Below, piece by piece: positions 28,187 through 36,747 of a stretch of 64,000 bases of DNA. This DNA comes from CBDIHP01 sp965279195 (GTDB lineage Bacteria; Planctomycetota; Planctomycetia; Isosphaerales; Isosphaeraceae). The notes below the pieces were generated by a model that was not told the origin of the DNA, ran no database searches, and was given only the letters and a program-made list of their open reading frames with translations. The stretch is from positions 131,116 to 195,115 of the forward strand of contig CBDIHP010000032.1 in the NCBI GenBank assembly GCA_965279195.1, given 5' to 3'. Positions within the stretch are counted from its first letter, which is position 1. The number at the start of each line of letters is the position of its first letter. Position numbers and translations under genes: made by a program.

Positions 28187-29242
28187 TCACACCGTCGGGG
28201 TGTCGACCTTCAGCGCCTCGGCCAGCTCGCAGAGCTTGGCCCAGTGGCCTTCTTCCAGCGGGATCCCCACCTTGGACCGCAGCGCCATCGTCCGTCGCTC
28301 GGGGTCGCCGGGGAGCAGGATCGCATCGACCCCCTCGGCCTTCGGGGTCGACCGGACGTACTCGGCCAGCTCGCTGGTCTGGCCGATCATCTCATCCTTG
28401 CCGGCGAAGTGGCCGGGGTCGAGGGCGATGAACACGACGTTGTTCCCCTTGGCCGGCGGCGCCCCCTTGTGCGCGACGCGGCCTCCGCTCAGCCCGCCCG
28501 CGAGCATGTCCAGCACCAGCCCGAGGCCGAACCCCTTGTAGGCCTGCGACCCGCCCATCGGGAGGATGGTCCCAAGAGGCTTCTCGTAGAGGACCGACGG
28601 GTCGGTCGTCGGCTGGCCGTGCGAGTCGAGCAGCCAGCCCTCGGGGACCGGCTTGCGGTTGTTGAAGTAGTGGACGCGGACCTTCCCCTCGGCGGCGACG
28701 CTGGTGCCGAAGTCGAGAACCACCGGGCCGGCATCCGTCGGCACCGAGGCGCACAGGGGATTGGTCCCCAACCTCGCCTCAAGCCCCCCCGGCGGGGCGA
28801 CGCGGAGGCCGGCGCCGCAGTTGTTGACGGTGGCGATCAGGACGAGCCCCTCGTCGGACGCCCGCTCGGCATACTCGCCCAGCCGGCCGATGTGCCCGCA
28901 GTTCTTCGCCGTGCCGGCGGCCAGGCCGAGGGTCTTGGCCTTGGGCAGGATCAGGTCCAGCAGCCTATGGGCCTGGACCTGGCCCATGCCCCAGCCGCCG
29001 TCGCAGACGACCACGCCGGGTGATTCGTGCTCGACCGTCAGGGGCGCGCCGGGCTTGTATTCGCCCTTCTGGATGAAATCGACGTACTGGGGGATCCGGA
29101 GGACGCCGTGGGAGTCGTGGCCCCGGAGGTTGGCTCCGATCAAGTTGTCGGCGACGATGGCGGCGTCGACCGCGGGGACGCCGGCGGCGATGAACAGTTC
29201 GACGGCGAACTGGCGGAGGGCGGGGGAGTGGACGGTCGGCAC
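28187..29242 (-). CDS. Ldh2-family malate/L-lactate dehydrogenase-like oxidoreductase
   Basis: 351 residues. The start is GTG at 29242, supported by GGAGG seven bases upstream; no ATG fits. The family core is clear: GANLRGHDSHGVLRIPQYV (catalytic His region), GGWGMGQVQAHRLLD, KNCGHIGRLGEYAERA and GGSQAYKGFGLGLVLDMLAGGLSGG. The family uses NAD(P) to reduce or oxidise 2-hydroxyacids such as malate, sulfolactate, ureidoglycolate or 2,3-diketogulonate, with an unusual non-Rossmann fold. The substrate cannot be assigned. The gene is divergent from the aldose epimerase gene. Confidence 0.9.
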   Translation of the reverse strand: MPTVHSPALRQFAVELFIAAGVPAVDAAIVADNLIGANLRGHDSHGVLRIPQYVDFIQKGEYKPGAPLTVEHESPGVVVCDGGWGMGQVQAHRLLDLILPKAKTLGLAAGTAKNCGHIGRLGEYAERASDEGLVLIATVNNCGAGLRVAPPGGLEARLGTNPLCASVPTDAGPVVLDFGTSVAAEGKVRVHYFNNRKPVPEGWLLDSHGQPTTDPSVLYEKPLGTILPMGGSQAYKGFGLGLVLDMLAGGLSGGRVAHKGAPPAKGNNVVFIALDPGHFAGKDEMIGQTSELAEYVRSTPKAEGVDAILLPGDPERRTMALRSKVGIPLEEGHWAKLCELAEALKVDTPTV

Positions 29243-29429
29243 GAGGGATCCTCCAGCGCGGTTGGGAAAAACGGATCTTACGCGCCCGGCGGCCCTTTGC
29301 AATCGGCCCCCGACTTCGGTCGAATAGGGCCGACTTCCTCCCGACATCTCGGGCGGTGCGAGCAGGCGACCCGGCCGACGCAGGCAGGCCGCACGCACCC
29401 CGTCACCGGCCACGACTTCGAGGCGGCCC

Positions 29430-30419
29430 ATGGCCTACCGCGTCATCAATGAGACCAGGGGTTCCCGGCAGGTCATCACGCTCAAGGACGACGCCACCGG
29501 CGCATCGGCCTCGGTCCTGCCGTCGTTCGGGTTCAACCTATTCGACCTGAAGCTCCCCATCGGCGGCAAGATCCGGCCGATCCTGGCCACGACCCCCGAC
29601 TTCGTCGAGAAGCCCCGCGACCCCGCCCGCAACGGCACGCCGATCCTCTTCCCTTATCCGAACCGCATCCGCGACGGCAAATACTCGTTCGGCGGCAAGA
29701 ACTACCAGCTCCCCGTCACCCTCGGCCCCAACGCCATCCACGGCTTCGCCATGGACGCCGCCTGGGATGTCGTGGACTCGGGCGCGAACGCGAACGAGGC
29801 CTTCGTCGAAGGGCGCTACCAGCTCGCCAAGCATTCCCCGGGCCTTCGCCCCCTCTGGCCGACCGACGCCATCCTCCAGGTGCGTTTCACCCTGTCTGGC
29901 CGGAAGCTGACGATGAAGATCACCGTCACCAACCCGACCGAGCGCGACCTGCCCTACGGCTTCGGCATCCACCCCTACTTCAAGCTCCCGCTCGACCCCG
30001 GGGCGGACGCCTCGAAGACGAGCGTGATCTACCCGGCGTCGAAGTCCTGGGTCCTCGAAGAGTTCCTCCCGACCGGCGAGGTCAAGCCGGTGACTGAGGC
30101 CCTGGACTTCCGCCAGGGTAAGCCTCGCCTCGGGCTCAAGCTCGACGACGTCTTCACCGGCCTGACCTTCGAAGGCGACCGGGCGGTCTGCCGTCTGCGT
30201 GACCTCAATCTCGGCGGCGAGGTCCGCATCCTGTTCGACAAGAACTTCCGCGAACTGGTCGTCTACACCCCCAAGGAAGACGACGTGATCTCGCTGGAGC
30301 CCTACACCCAGACCACCGACGCCATCAACCTCCAGGCCAAGGGCGTCGACGCCGGCCTGCGGGTCCTCAAACACGGGCAGTCCGAGTCGATGGTCATCGA
30401 GATGGAAACCCTGGGCTAA
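29430..30419 (+). CDS. Aldose 1-epimerase (galactose mutarotase family)
   Basis: 329 residues. The active-site residues are recognisable: His in NAIHGFAMDAAWDV, His in YGFGIHPYFKLP and Glu in DVISLEPYTQTTDAI. RNGTPILFPYPNRI is a further family hallmark. There is no signal peptide, so it is cytoplasmic. It interconverts anomers of hexoses before sugar catabolism. No sugar kinase is adjacent. Confidence 0.92.
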   Translation: MAYRVINETRGSRQVITLKDDATGASASVLPSFGFNLFDLKLPIGGKIRPILATTPDFVEKPRDPARNGTPILFPYPNRIRDGKYSFGGKNYQLPVTLGPNAIHGFAMDAAWDVVDSGANANEAFVEGRYQLAKHSPGLRPLWPTDAILQVRFTLSGRKLTMKITVTNPTERDLPYGFGIHPYFKLPLDPGADASKTSVIYPASKSWVLEEFLPTGEVKPVTEALDFRQGKPRLGLKLDDVFTGLTFEGDRAVCRLRDLNLGGEVRILFDKNFRELVVYTPKEDDVISLEPYTQTTDAINLQAKGVDAGLRVLKHGQSESMVIEMETLG

Positions 30420-30480
30420 TTTTGCTTTCTTGGGCGTCCGTGAGGTTCCATCTCCGGGAACCTCAGCCTCCCTCCGCGCC

Positions 30481-30637
30481 GGGCGAGCATCTCCGATGCT
30501 GCCCGACAACCTGCCGAAGTGGATCACCGGATCGGATCTCCCTTCCCCTCGACCGGGGCCCACGTCGACGGCTCGGGAGGCCCGATTTCGTCCTACGCCG
30601 GGGCAACCGGTGGGGCGGCATCGGGAGATGCTCGCCC
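30481..30637. repeat. 157-bp paired-hairpin element A
   Basis: The left hairpin (30481-30504) has an outer clamp GGGC/GCCC, inner stem AGCATC/GATGCT and loop TCC. The right hairpin (30613-30637) has clamp GGGCG/CGCCC, inner stem GCATC/GATGC and loop GGGA. The two are inverted copies: 19 bases from GCGCCGGGCGAG at 30476 recur as reverse complement at 30624-30642. The layout and length match element B at 37865-39418. Confidence 0.8.
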
Positions 30638-30689
30638 GGCGCTTCCATGCGGTTCGGTGCGACGGCGCTTTCATCCGGTTCGGTGCGAC
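30638..30689. repeat. 26-bp direct repeat, two copies
   Basis: Two head-to-tail 26-base units (30638-30663 and 30664-30689) both end in GGTTCGGTGCGAC and differ at two positions. They abut the right hairpin of element A. Confidence 0.8.
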
Positions 30690-30786
30690 GGGAGATGCTC
30701 ATCCGACGCCGATGGATTGGCTCGGGTTCCCTTTGGCTTGCCCTATGGTCGGGAGCGGCCGGGGCCTTGTAAGATAGTTTGAGGCA

Positions 30787-31374
30787 ATGCCGGCGGGCGG
30801 CCCGGGGTGTCCGGGCCCCGCAGGATCGCCGTCGCCGACCGAGTCCACGGCCATGGAGTCCCCCTCGACCGGAGCGTCCAGCCCGTACCGGAATCTCCGG
30901 CTCGACCTCCTTCGGTCCGCGATCTCAAGCTACCTGGAGATCGCCTACCCCGGCGGCAATATCCCCGAGCCCGTGAAGCGGCGACTCCAGTGGGCCGACG
31001 GCCTTGAGGCCGAGGCGCTCCTGACCGCGCCCCCGTTCGAGCGGGTCGGGAAGTCGCCCGTGGGGGGGGCACCGATCGTCGCCCTCCGGCTCGGCAATGC
31101 CGGGTACCCTCACATGAAGTTGCAGGTCCAGCCGTGGGACAACCCGGCCGGGTTCCTGCTCTCGGTCAACACCCACGACCAGATCCTGGGGCTCGAACAG
31201 GATTCCGACCCCGAGGACGCCGCCGCCTTCCGCGCCCTCCAGGCGGTGAACCAGAAGGTCAAGGAAGCCATCGAATCGGCCTGGGCCGCCGCCGGGCTGC
31301 CGACCTTCAACCGCTTCCTCCGCGACTACATCGCCAGCCAGCAGAACGGGAACCCGGGTTCAAACAACGCCTGA
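30787..31374 (+). CDS. Conserved-looking hypothetical protein, 195 residues
   Basis: No family is recognised. A disordered Pro/Ser/Gly-rich N-terminus is followed by a compact region with NLRLDLLRSAISSYLEIAYP, PVVALRLGN-like strands, MKLQVQPWDNPAGFLLSVNTHDQ and a helical C-terminus. It is soluble, with no signal. A second Met at 30853 may be the true start, since the first 22 residues are of low complexity. Its 3' end overlaps the convergent histidine kinase gene by 15 bases, which supports both being real but leaves no room for a terminator between them. Confidence 0.65.
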   Translation: MPAGGPGCPGPAGSPSPTESTAMESPSTGASSPYRNLRLDLLRSAISSYLEIAYPGGNIPEPVKRRLQWADGLEAEALLTAPPFERVGKSPVGGAPIVALRLGNAGYPHMKLQVQPWDNPAGFLLSVNTHDQILGLEQDSDPEDAAAFRALQAVNQKVKEAIESAWAAAGLPTFNRFLRDYIASQQNGNPGSNNA

Positions 31375-32586
31375 CGCCGCACCGGCGTGGAGGCCGTTGG
31401 GATTCGGGGGCGGGAGCGTCGCCGGGCCCATCCCCCGGAACTTGCGAGGGACGGCGAAGACGAAGGTCGAGCCCTTGCCCGGCTCGCTGTTGACCTCGAC
31501 CGTCCCGCCGTGCAGCTCGACGAAGGTCTTCACCAGGCAGAGCCCCAGCCCGATCCCTCGCTTGCCGAACTGGTACTCGCCGGACGAGTGCCGCATCGTG
31601 TCGTAGCCGGTGAAGAACGGCTCGAACAGGTGCGGGCACTCCTCAGGCGCGATGCCGACGCCCTGGTCGGACACCTCGAACCGGACGTTCTCGCCGTCCG
31701 GCTCGGCCTTGAGTTGGATCGTGCCGCCATCCGGGGTGAACTTGATCGCGTTCACGACCAGATTCGTCAGGATATCGGTCAACTTGTGCGAATCGACCTC
31801 GGCGATCCCCAGGCCGGGATGCAGGGCCAGCTCCACCGACTGCGTCCGCGCCTCCAGGAACGGGTGGAGGTCCTGGATCGCCCGGCGGATCAGGCCGTCC
31901 AGCTCGACCGGCGCCGCGTCGATGGCGGCGGAGAACCGAGTCGACTTCAGGAGCTTGAGCATCCGCTCGACCGTCGTCTCCAACCGCTTTCCGGCGGCGT
32001 GGATCCGGTCCACCCAGCCCTTCTCGGCGTCCGAGGCCTTGCCCGCCTGCGACATCCGCCAGAGTTCGGTCAGCCCGAGGACGACCGTCACGGGGGTGTT
32101 CAGCTCGTGGCTGGCGACCTCGATGAATGCGGACTTGAGCCGGTTGGCCTCGCGCAGACGAAGGTTGCTCGCCTTCAGTTCCTCGACCAGGCGATTCTTC
32201 TCGACAATCAGGGCGTTCTGCTCGGTCGCCTGGCGGATGACCCCGAGGAATTCGTCGGGCTCCCAGGGCTTCGTGATGTAACGGTAGATGCTCCCCTGAT
32301 TGATGGCGTCGATCACCGCCTTGATGTCGGCGTAGCCGGTCATCAGGAGGCGGGTCGCGTCCGGGCGGAGCTCCTTGGCCCGGTGCAGGAACTGCACGCC
32401 CGGCATCTCGGGCATCCGCTGGTCGGACATCACGACGCTCACTTCGGGCAGGCCCCCGAGGGCCGTCAGGGCGTCGGCGGGCCTGGTGAAGGTCTCGACC
32501 TTGTAGTCGTAGCGCAGGAGGTCGTGCACGGAGCGCAGGACCTCCGGCTCGTCGTCGACCACCACGAGCAGCGGCCTGTCGTTCAT
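31360..32586 (-). CDS. Receiver domain-histidine kinase fusion
   Basis: 408 residues. An N-terminal receiver domain comes first (VVVDDEPEVL acidic pair, phosphoacceptor Asp in VVMSDQRMP, Lys in YRYITKPWEP). A coiled linker follows (NALIVEKNRLVEELKASNLRLREANRL). The HisKA domain carries the phosphoryl His in SHELNTPVTVV, and the HATPase domain has TNLVVNAIKFTPDGG, DQGVGIAPEE and GIGLGLCLVKTFVELHGG. It is cytosolic, with no membrane segment. Its start codon overlaps the stop of the upstream gene in an ATGA, so the two proteins are made together. Receiver-first order implies control by phosphorylation from another kinase or by the upstream gene product. Confidence 0.93.
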   Translation of the reverse strand: MNDRPLLVVVDDEPEVLRSVHDLLRYDYKVETFTRPADALTALGGLPEVSVVMSDQRMPEMPGVQFLHRAKELRPDATRLLMTGYADIKAVIDAINQGSIYRYITKPWEPDEFLGVIRQATEQNALIVEKNRLVEELKASNLRLREANRLKSAFIEVASHELNTPVTVVLGLTELWRMSQAGKASDAEKGWVDRIHAAGKRLETTVERMLKLLKSTRFSAAIDAAPVELDGLIRRAIQDLHPFLEARTQSVELALHPGLGIAEVDSHKLTDILTNLVVNAIKFTPDGGTIQLKAEPDGENVRFEVSDQGVGIAPEECPHLFEPFFTGYDTMRHSSGEYQFGKRGIGLGLCLVKTFVELHGGTVEVNSEPGKGSTFVFAVPRKFRGMGPATLPPPNPNGLHAGAASGVV

Positions 32587-33470
32587 GAGGGGCGCCCGTC
32601 CGACGCGAGAGGGTCGCCCTCGCCGTCCGCGTCGGCCGGGGGCTGGGCCTGGAACCGCTTGATCAGCGTGACCTCATTCCCGACCTCGTTATGGCGGACT
32701 TCATCGACCATCCCTCGGGTGATCATGAGTCCGAACCCGCCCTCACGGAGCCCCAGCTTCTCGCGCACGTCCAGGTGGGCCAACGGATCGTCCGGCGACG
32801 CCGCGTGCGACAGATTCGCCCGGTCGAACCCCGATCCCTCGTCGCGGATCACGACCTCGGCGCGGTCGGAATGGATCCGGTACTCGATCCGGACGAGCTT
32901 GTCGACGTGGTACTTGTTGCCCCACTCGATCGCGTTCTGGCCCATCTCCATCAGGGCCTGCCGCAGGTGCATCACGTCCTGCGAGGCGAACGGGAACGCC
33001 CGCGTGACGTTCACGAGCATGTCGTTGACCTCCTGGAGGAACGTCACCTCGCTGCGCAGCTCGACGAGGATCTCCCCCCGGATCTTCGACTCCCGCATCT
33101 TCTCGCGCCAGGCCTGGACCCTGCGGATAGCCGCGAACAGCTGCTCGGCCGAGTAGGGCTTGGTGACATAGGCATTCGCCCCCACCCGGTAGCCCCTCAT
33201 GCGGTTGCGGGCGTCGCTGAGCGCGGTGAGCATCACGATGGGCGTGAGCATCGTCCGCGGGTCCTCCCGCACCAGGCGACAGACCTCGAACCCGTCGATG
33301 TCGGGCAGCATCAGGTCGAGCAGGACGAGGTCGGGCCGGAGCGAGCGGATCAGCTCCAGGCCCGCCCGGCCGTCGTGCGCGACGGATGCCTTGAACCGGC
33401 GCAGCCCCACCAGCCGCGAGGCCAGGTCCGCCTGGTCGGCATCGTCCTCGACGATCAGCGCCGTCTCCAT
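32583..33470 (-). CDS. Receiver domain fused to RsbW-like HATPase
   Basis: 295 residues from METALIVEDDADQADLASRL. The receiver domain has acidic residues EDD, phospho-Asp in LVLLDLMLPDIDGFEV and Lys in AYVTKPYSAEQL. The C-terminal part has an anti-sigma-factor-type ATPase fold: LRQALMEMGQNAIEWGNK (N box), IRDEGSGFDRANL (G1) and EGGFGLMITRGMVDEVRH (G2). There is no HisKA domain, so it resembles RsbW/SpoIIAB serine kinases, not a histidine kinase. It is the first gene of the pair, overlapping the next by four bases. Inference: a phosphorylation-controlled partner-switch kinase; its antagonist is not in the window. Confidence 0.9.
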   Translation of the reverse strand: METALIVEDDADQADLASRLVGLRRFKASVAHDGRAGLELIRSLRPDLVLLDLMLPDIDGFEVCRLVREDPRTMLTPIVMLTALSDARNRMRGYRVGANAYVTKPYSAEQLFAAIRRVQAWREKMRESKIRGEILVELRSEVTFLQEVNDMLVNVTRAFPFASQDVMHLRQALMEMGQNAIEWGNKYHVDKLVRIEYRIHSDRAEVVIRDEGSGFDRANLSHAASPDDPLAHLDVREKLGLREGGFGLMITRGMVDEVRHNEVGNEVTLIKRFQAQPPADADGEGDPLASDGRPS

Positions 33471-33647
33471 CGCGGAACCCCCCATCCATCCATCTTTGGA
33501 GGAATGCTCATCCACGAAGAAAGTGGGCTCGGTCGTATTCAACGTGCTGTGACCTCTCACGCGCGCCTCATCACGTCTACGCCCAGATCCGACAGTCCTA
33601 TTCTACGCCCGAATCCGCCAACCGTCCGACCGAATTCTCCGATTGCA

Positions 33648-34640
33648 TCACGTGTGCAGCTCGACCACGTCGGCGTCGTGCAACTCGTGGTCACGCTTCA
33701 CGGTCTGGCCCTCGAAGACCCCGGTGCCCCAGACCTTGGCGAACTTGAGGGTTTGCTCCAGATCCCTGTGGATTTCCCGGGCGAGGTCGAGCACCGTGCT
33801 GCCCTGGGGGACGGTGAACGGGCTCTTCCGGTCCGCCGGCTTGCCGGGGACCTTGGTGTAAATCCGCAACACCCCCAGGAGATCGTACGCCCCGGCCTTC
33901 AGACTTTCCAGGCCGAGGCCGGTCGTCGCGGACACCTCCAGGATGGGGAAACGTCCCGCGACCCACTCCGTCAACAGCTCCAGCCGGTCCTTCGCCGCCG
34001 GGTCGTCGCATTTGTTGGCCGCCAGGATCGTCCTCACGTGCTGGAGCGTCTCGTCCTCGACGTCGAACGGCAGCTCGCCGACCAGCTCCGTGTGCACGTC
34101 GGCCAGCCTCCCGAGCGCGACCTCGGCGCCTTCGATCAAGTCATCGTCGGCCAGGTCCACGACCAGCGCGGCGGCGTCGGCCGACCGGATGATGTTCGGG
34201 ACCCAGGGCTCAAGGAAATCGGCCGTGATCGGCGGCAGGTCCACGAGCTGGAATCGGATGTCGAGGTGCGAGACGATCCCCGGGTAGGGGGCCCGGGTGG
34301 TGAATGGGTAGGGGGCGATCTCGGGCTTCGCGTTGGTGGTCGCGGCGAGGATCGCGCTCTTGCCGGCGTTCGGCGCCCCCACGAGCACCACCTGGCCCGC
34401 CCCTTCGCGGGGGACCCGGTAGCTCGGCCCCGACTTCTTCCCGCCCGACTTGCCGGCCTCGACCTCGTCGCGGGCGCGGCTGATCTTCTGCTTGAGGTCC
34501 GACTGGAGCTTCTCCGTCCCCTTGTGCTTGGGCAGCAGGCGGAACAGGGTCCGGAGCGCCTCCAGCTTCTCGGCGGGCGAGCCGGCCTTGCGGAAGTCCT
34601 CCTCGGCCTTCATGTACTGAGGCGGAAGATTGGCCGGCAT
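33648..34640 (-). CDS. DRG/Obg-like GTPase with TGS domain
   Basis: 330 residues from MPANLPPQYMKAEEDFRKAG. A charged helical N-terminus precedes the G domain: G1 GAPNAGKS (88-95), G2 region YPFTTRAPYPG and G4 NKCD (209-212). At G3 the sequence is DLPP (134-137), not the usual DxxG. The C-terminal 70 residues (LRIYTKVPGKPADRKSPFTVPQGSTVLDLA) form a TGS domain. Relatives of this type in archaea and eukaryotes act on ribosomes. The function here is likely translation-related but unproven. It is divergent from the M1 peptidase gene. Confidence 0.87.
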   Translation of the reverse strand: MPANLPPQYMKAEEDFRKAGSPAEKLEALRTLFRLLPKHKGTEKLQSDLKQKISRARDEVEAGKSGGKKSGPSYRVPREGAGQVVLVGAPNAGKSAILAATTNAKPEIAPYPFTTRAPYPGIVSHLDIRFQLVDLPPITADFLEPWVPNIIRSADAAALVVDLADDDLIEGAEVALGRLADVHTELVGELPFDVEDETLQHVRTILAANKCDDPAAKDRLELLTEWVAGRFPILEVSATTGLGLESLKAGAYDLLGVLRIYTKVPGKPADRKSPFTVPQGSTVLDLAREIHRDLEQTLKFAKVWGTGVFEGQTVKRDHELHDADVVELHT

Positions 34641-34831
34641 GTCTGGGGACTCTCCAGGTTGTTGCGCAATCGTGATCCGAAACGCTAGCCGTTCCGAGGC
34701 CGGCATACAAGCGCGGGCCCGGTCGCGGTCGCCTGGCACGGGGGCGTCGCGGCCGTTACGATCGTCAGGATCCAATCCGGCGGCGTGAGTCTCCACGCCG
34801 CGATGGCCCGATCCGCGGGGATCCCGAAGCG

Positions 34832-36703
34832 ATGCTGACGAACCGGCTCCGTCCTCGACTCGCCCTGGCCCTCGTGCTGGGGACCGCCGCCATGGCCCCG
34901 GCCGCCGACCCCAGGCGCGACGTGCACTCTTACGCCCGGCCCGACCAGATCAAGGTCACCTCGCTCGGCCTGGACCTGTCCATCGACTTCGGCAGGAAGC
35001 GGATCGTCGGCGTCGCGACCGAGCACCTCGAACGCGCGCAGTCGGCACCGGCGAATGCCCCGCTCGTGCTCGACACCCGAGACCTGACCATCACCAACGT
35101 CCTCGCCGGACCCGACGAGAAATCGCTCCGGAACGTCCCCTCGATCCTCGGCGAGACCGACAAGGTCCATGGCGCGCCCCTCAGCATCCGCGTCCGGCCC
35201 GAAGACCGCGTCGTGCGGATTCTCTACCACACGTCGCCCGGCTCGACGGCCCTCCAGTGGCTCGACCCCCAGCTCACCGCCGGCAAGCAGAAGCCCTTTC
35301 TGTTCAGCCAGGGCGAGGCCATCCACACGAGGAGCTGGATCCCGATCCAGGACTCCCCGGCCGTCCGAGCGACCTACACCGCCAGCATCCAGGCGCCGCC
35401 GGGCATGACCGCCGTCATGGCGGCCGACCAGGTCCGCGGCGATGTCGCTACCGGCAAGTTCCAGTACCAGATGACGCAGGCGATCCCGCCATATCTGATC
35501 GCCGTCGCCGTCGGGGACCTCGCCTTCCGCGAACTCGGGCCGACGACGGGCGTCTACGCCGAGCCGAGCGTCGTCGACAAGGCGGCCTTCGAGTTCGCCG
35601 ACACCCAGAGGATGGTCCAGGTCGCCGCCGAACGGTTCGGGCCGTATCGATGGGGACGCTACGACATCCTGGTCCTCCCCCCGAGCTTCCCGTTCGGCGG
35701 GATGGAGAACCCCAAACTGACCTTCGCCACGCCGACGATCCTCGCGGGCGACCGCTCGCTGGTGGCACTGGTGGCGCACGAACTGGCCCACTCTTGGTCG
35801 GGCAACCTGGTCACCAACGCCACCTGGCGCGACTTCTGGCTGAATGAGGGGTTCACCGTCTACATCGAGCGCCGGATCGTCGAGGACGTCTACGGGCCCG
35901 GCGTCGCGGCGATGGAACGCGTGCTCGGCCTCGTGGACCTCGAAGGGGAGATCAAGTCGCTGCCCCCGAGGGATCAGATTCTCCACGTCGACCTCGACAA
36001 CCGCGACCCGGACGAGGGTTTCACCCGCGTCCCCTACGACAAGGGGGCGCTGTTCCTCGAACGGATCGAGTCGGTCGTCGGGCGGTCGAAGTTCGACGCC
36101 TTCCTCAAAGGTTACTTCGAACGCAACGCCTTCCAGTCGATCACCACGGCCGACTTCCTGGCCCAGCTCGACGCGGAACTCCTCTCGAAGATCCCCGGCG
36201 CGAAGGAGCAGGTCGACGTCCATGCCTGGACCGAGAACCCCGGCCTGAACGAGACGTTCACACCGCCCGTGGCCGAGCGGTTCAAAAAGATCGACGCGTT
36301 CGTGGCCGACTGGAAGAATCTCAAGGCCGCGCTCAAGGATCTCGACACGAAGGGCTGGGTGACCCAGGAATGGCTTCGGTTCCTGCTGGCCCTGCCGGAG
36401 GAGATGCCGGTCGAGACGATGGCGGAACTCGACAAATTGTTCCAGTTCACCCCGCGCGGGAATGTCGAGATCGCCGGGCAGTGGCTCGTGATGAGCGTCC
36501 GGAACCACTACGCCCCGGCCTATCCCCGTCTCGAATCGTTCCTGACCTCGATCGGCCGCCGCAAGTTCCTGATGCCCCTGTACAATGAGTTGAAGAAGAC
36601 GCCCGGGGGCCTCGCCCGGGCCAGGGCGATCTACGCCAAAGCCCGGCCGAACTACCACCCGATCGCGGTCGATTCGGTCGATAAGGTGATCGGCAAGCCC
36701 TGA
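34832..36703 (+). CDS. M1-family aminopeptidase, leukotriene A4 hydrolase-like
   Basis: 623 residues with a signal peptide (LALALVLGTAAMAPAADP). The zinc site is complete: HELAH (His316, Glu317, His320) with Glu339 in NEGF, the HExxH-x18-E spacing. The exopeptidase motif is GGMEN in FPFGGMENPKL. The C-terminal third (ERFKKIDAFVADWKNLKAAL, EEMPVETMAELDKLF) matches the helical LTA4H C-terminal domain. It should release N-terminal residues from peptides outside the cytoplasm. Confidence 0.94.
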   Translation: MLTNRLRPRLALALVLGTAAMAPAADPRRDVHSYARPDQIKVTSLGLDLSIDFGRKRIVGVATEHLERAQSAPANAPLVLDTRDLTITNVLAGPDEKSLRNVPSILGETDKVHGAPLSIRVRPEDRVVRILYHTSPGSTALQWLDPQLTAGKQKPFLFSQGEAIHTRSWIPIQDSPAVRATYTASIQAPPGMTAVMAADQVRGDVATGKFQYQMTQAIPPYLIAVAVGDLAFRELGPTTGVYAEPSVVDKAAFEFADTQRMVQVAAERFGPYRWGRYDILVLPPSFPFGGMENPKLTFATPTILAGDRSLVALVAHELAHSWSGNLVTNATWRDFWLNEGFTVYIERRIVEDVYGPGVAAMERVLGLVDLEGEIKSLPPRDQILHVDLDNRDPDEGFTRVPYDKGALFLERIESVVGRSKFDAFLKGYFERNAFQSITTADFLAQLDAELLSKIPGAKEQVDVHAWTENPGLNETFTPPVAERFKKIDAFVADWKNLKAALKDLDTKGWVTQEWLRFLLALPEEMPVETMAELDKLFQFTPRGNVEIAGQWLVMSVRNHYAPAYPRLESFLTSIGRRKFLMPLYNELKKTPGGLARARAIYAKARPNYHPIAVDSVDKVIGKP

Positions 36704-36747
36704 TCGGCGATCGCCGACGAGCCCTCTCCCTCGGACCCGAGCACGCC

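Larger units (their letters stand above)
30420..30786. other. Intergenic region filled by repeats
   Basis: This 367-base gap between two plus-strand genes has no credible gene. It is largely occupied by the hairpin element at 30481-30637 and the 26-base tandem repeat at 30638-30689. The remaining 100 bases show no clear promoter motif. Confidence 0.7.
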
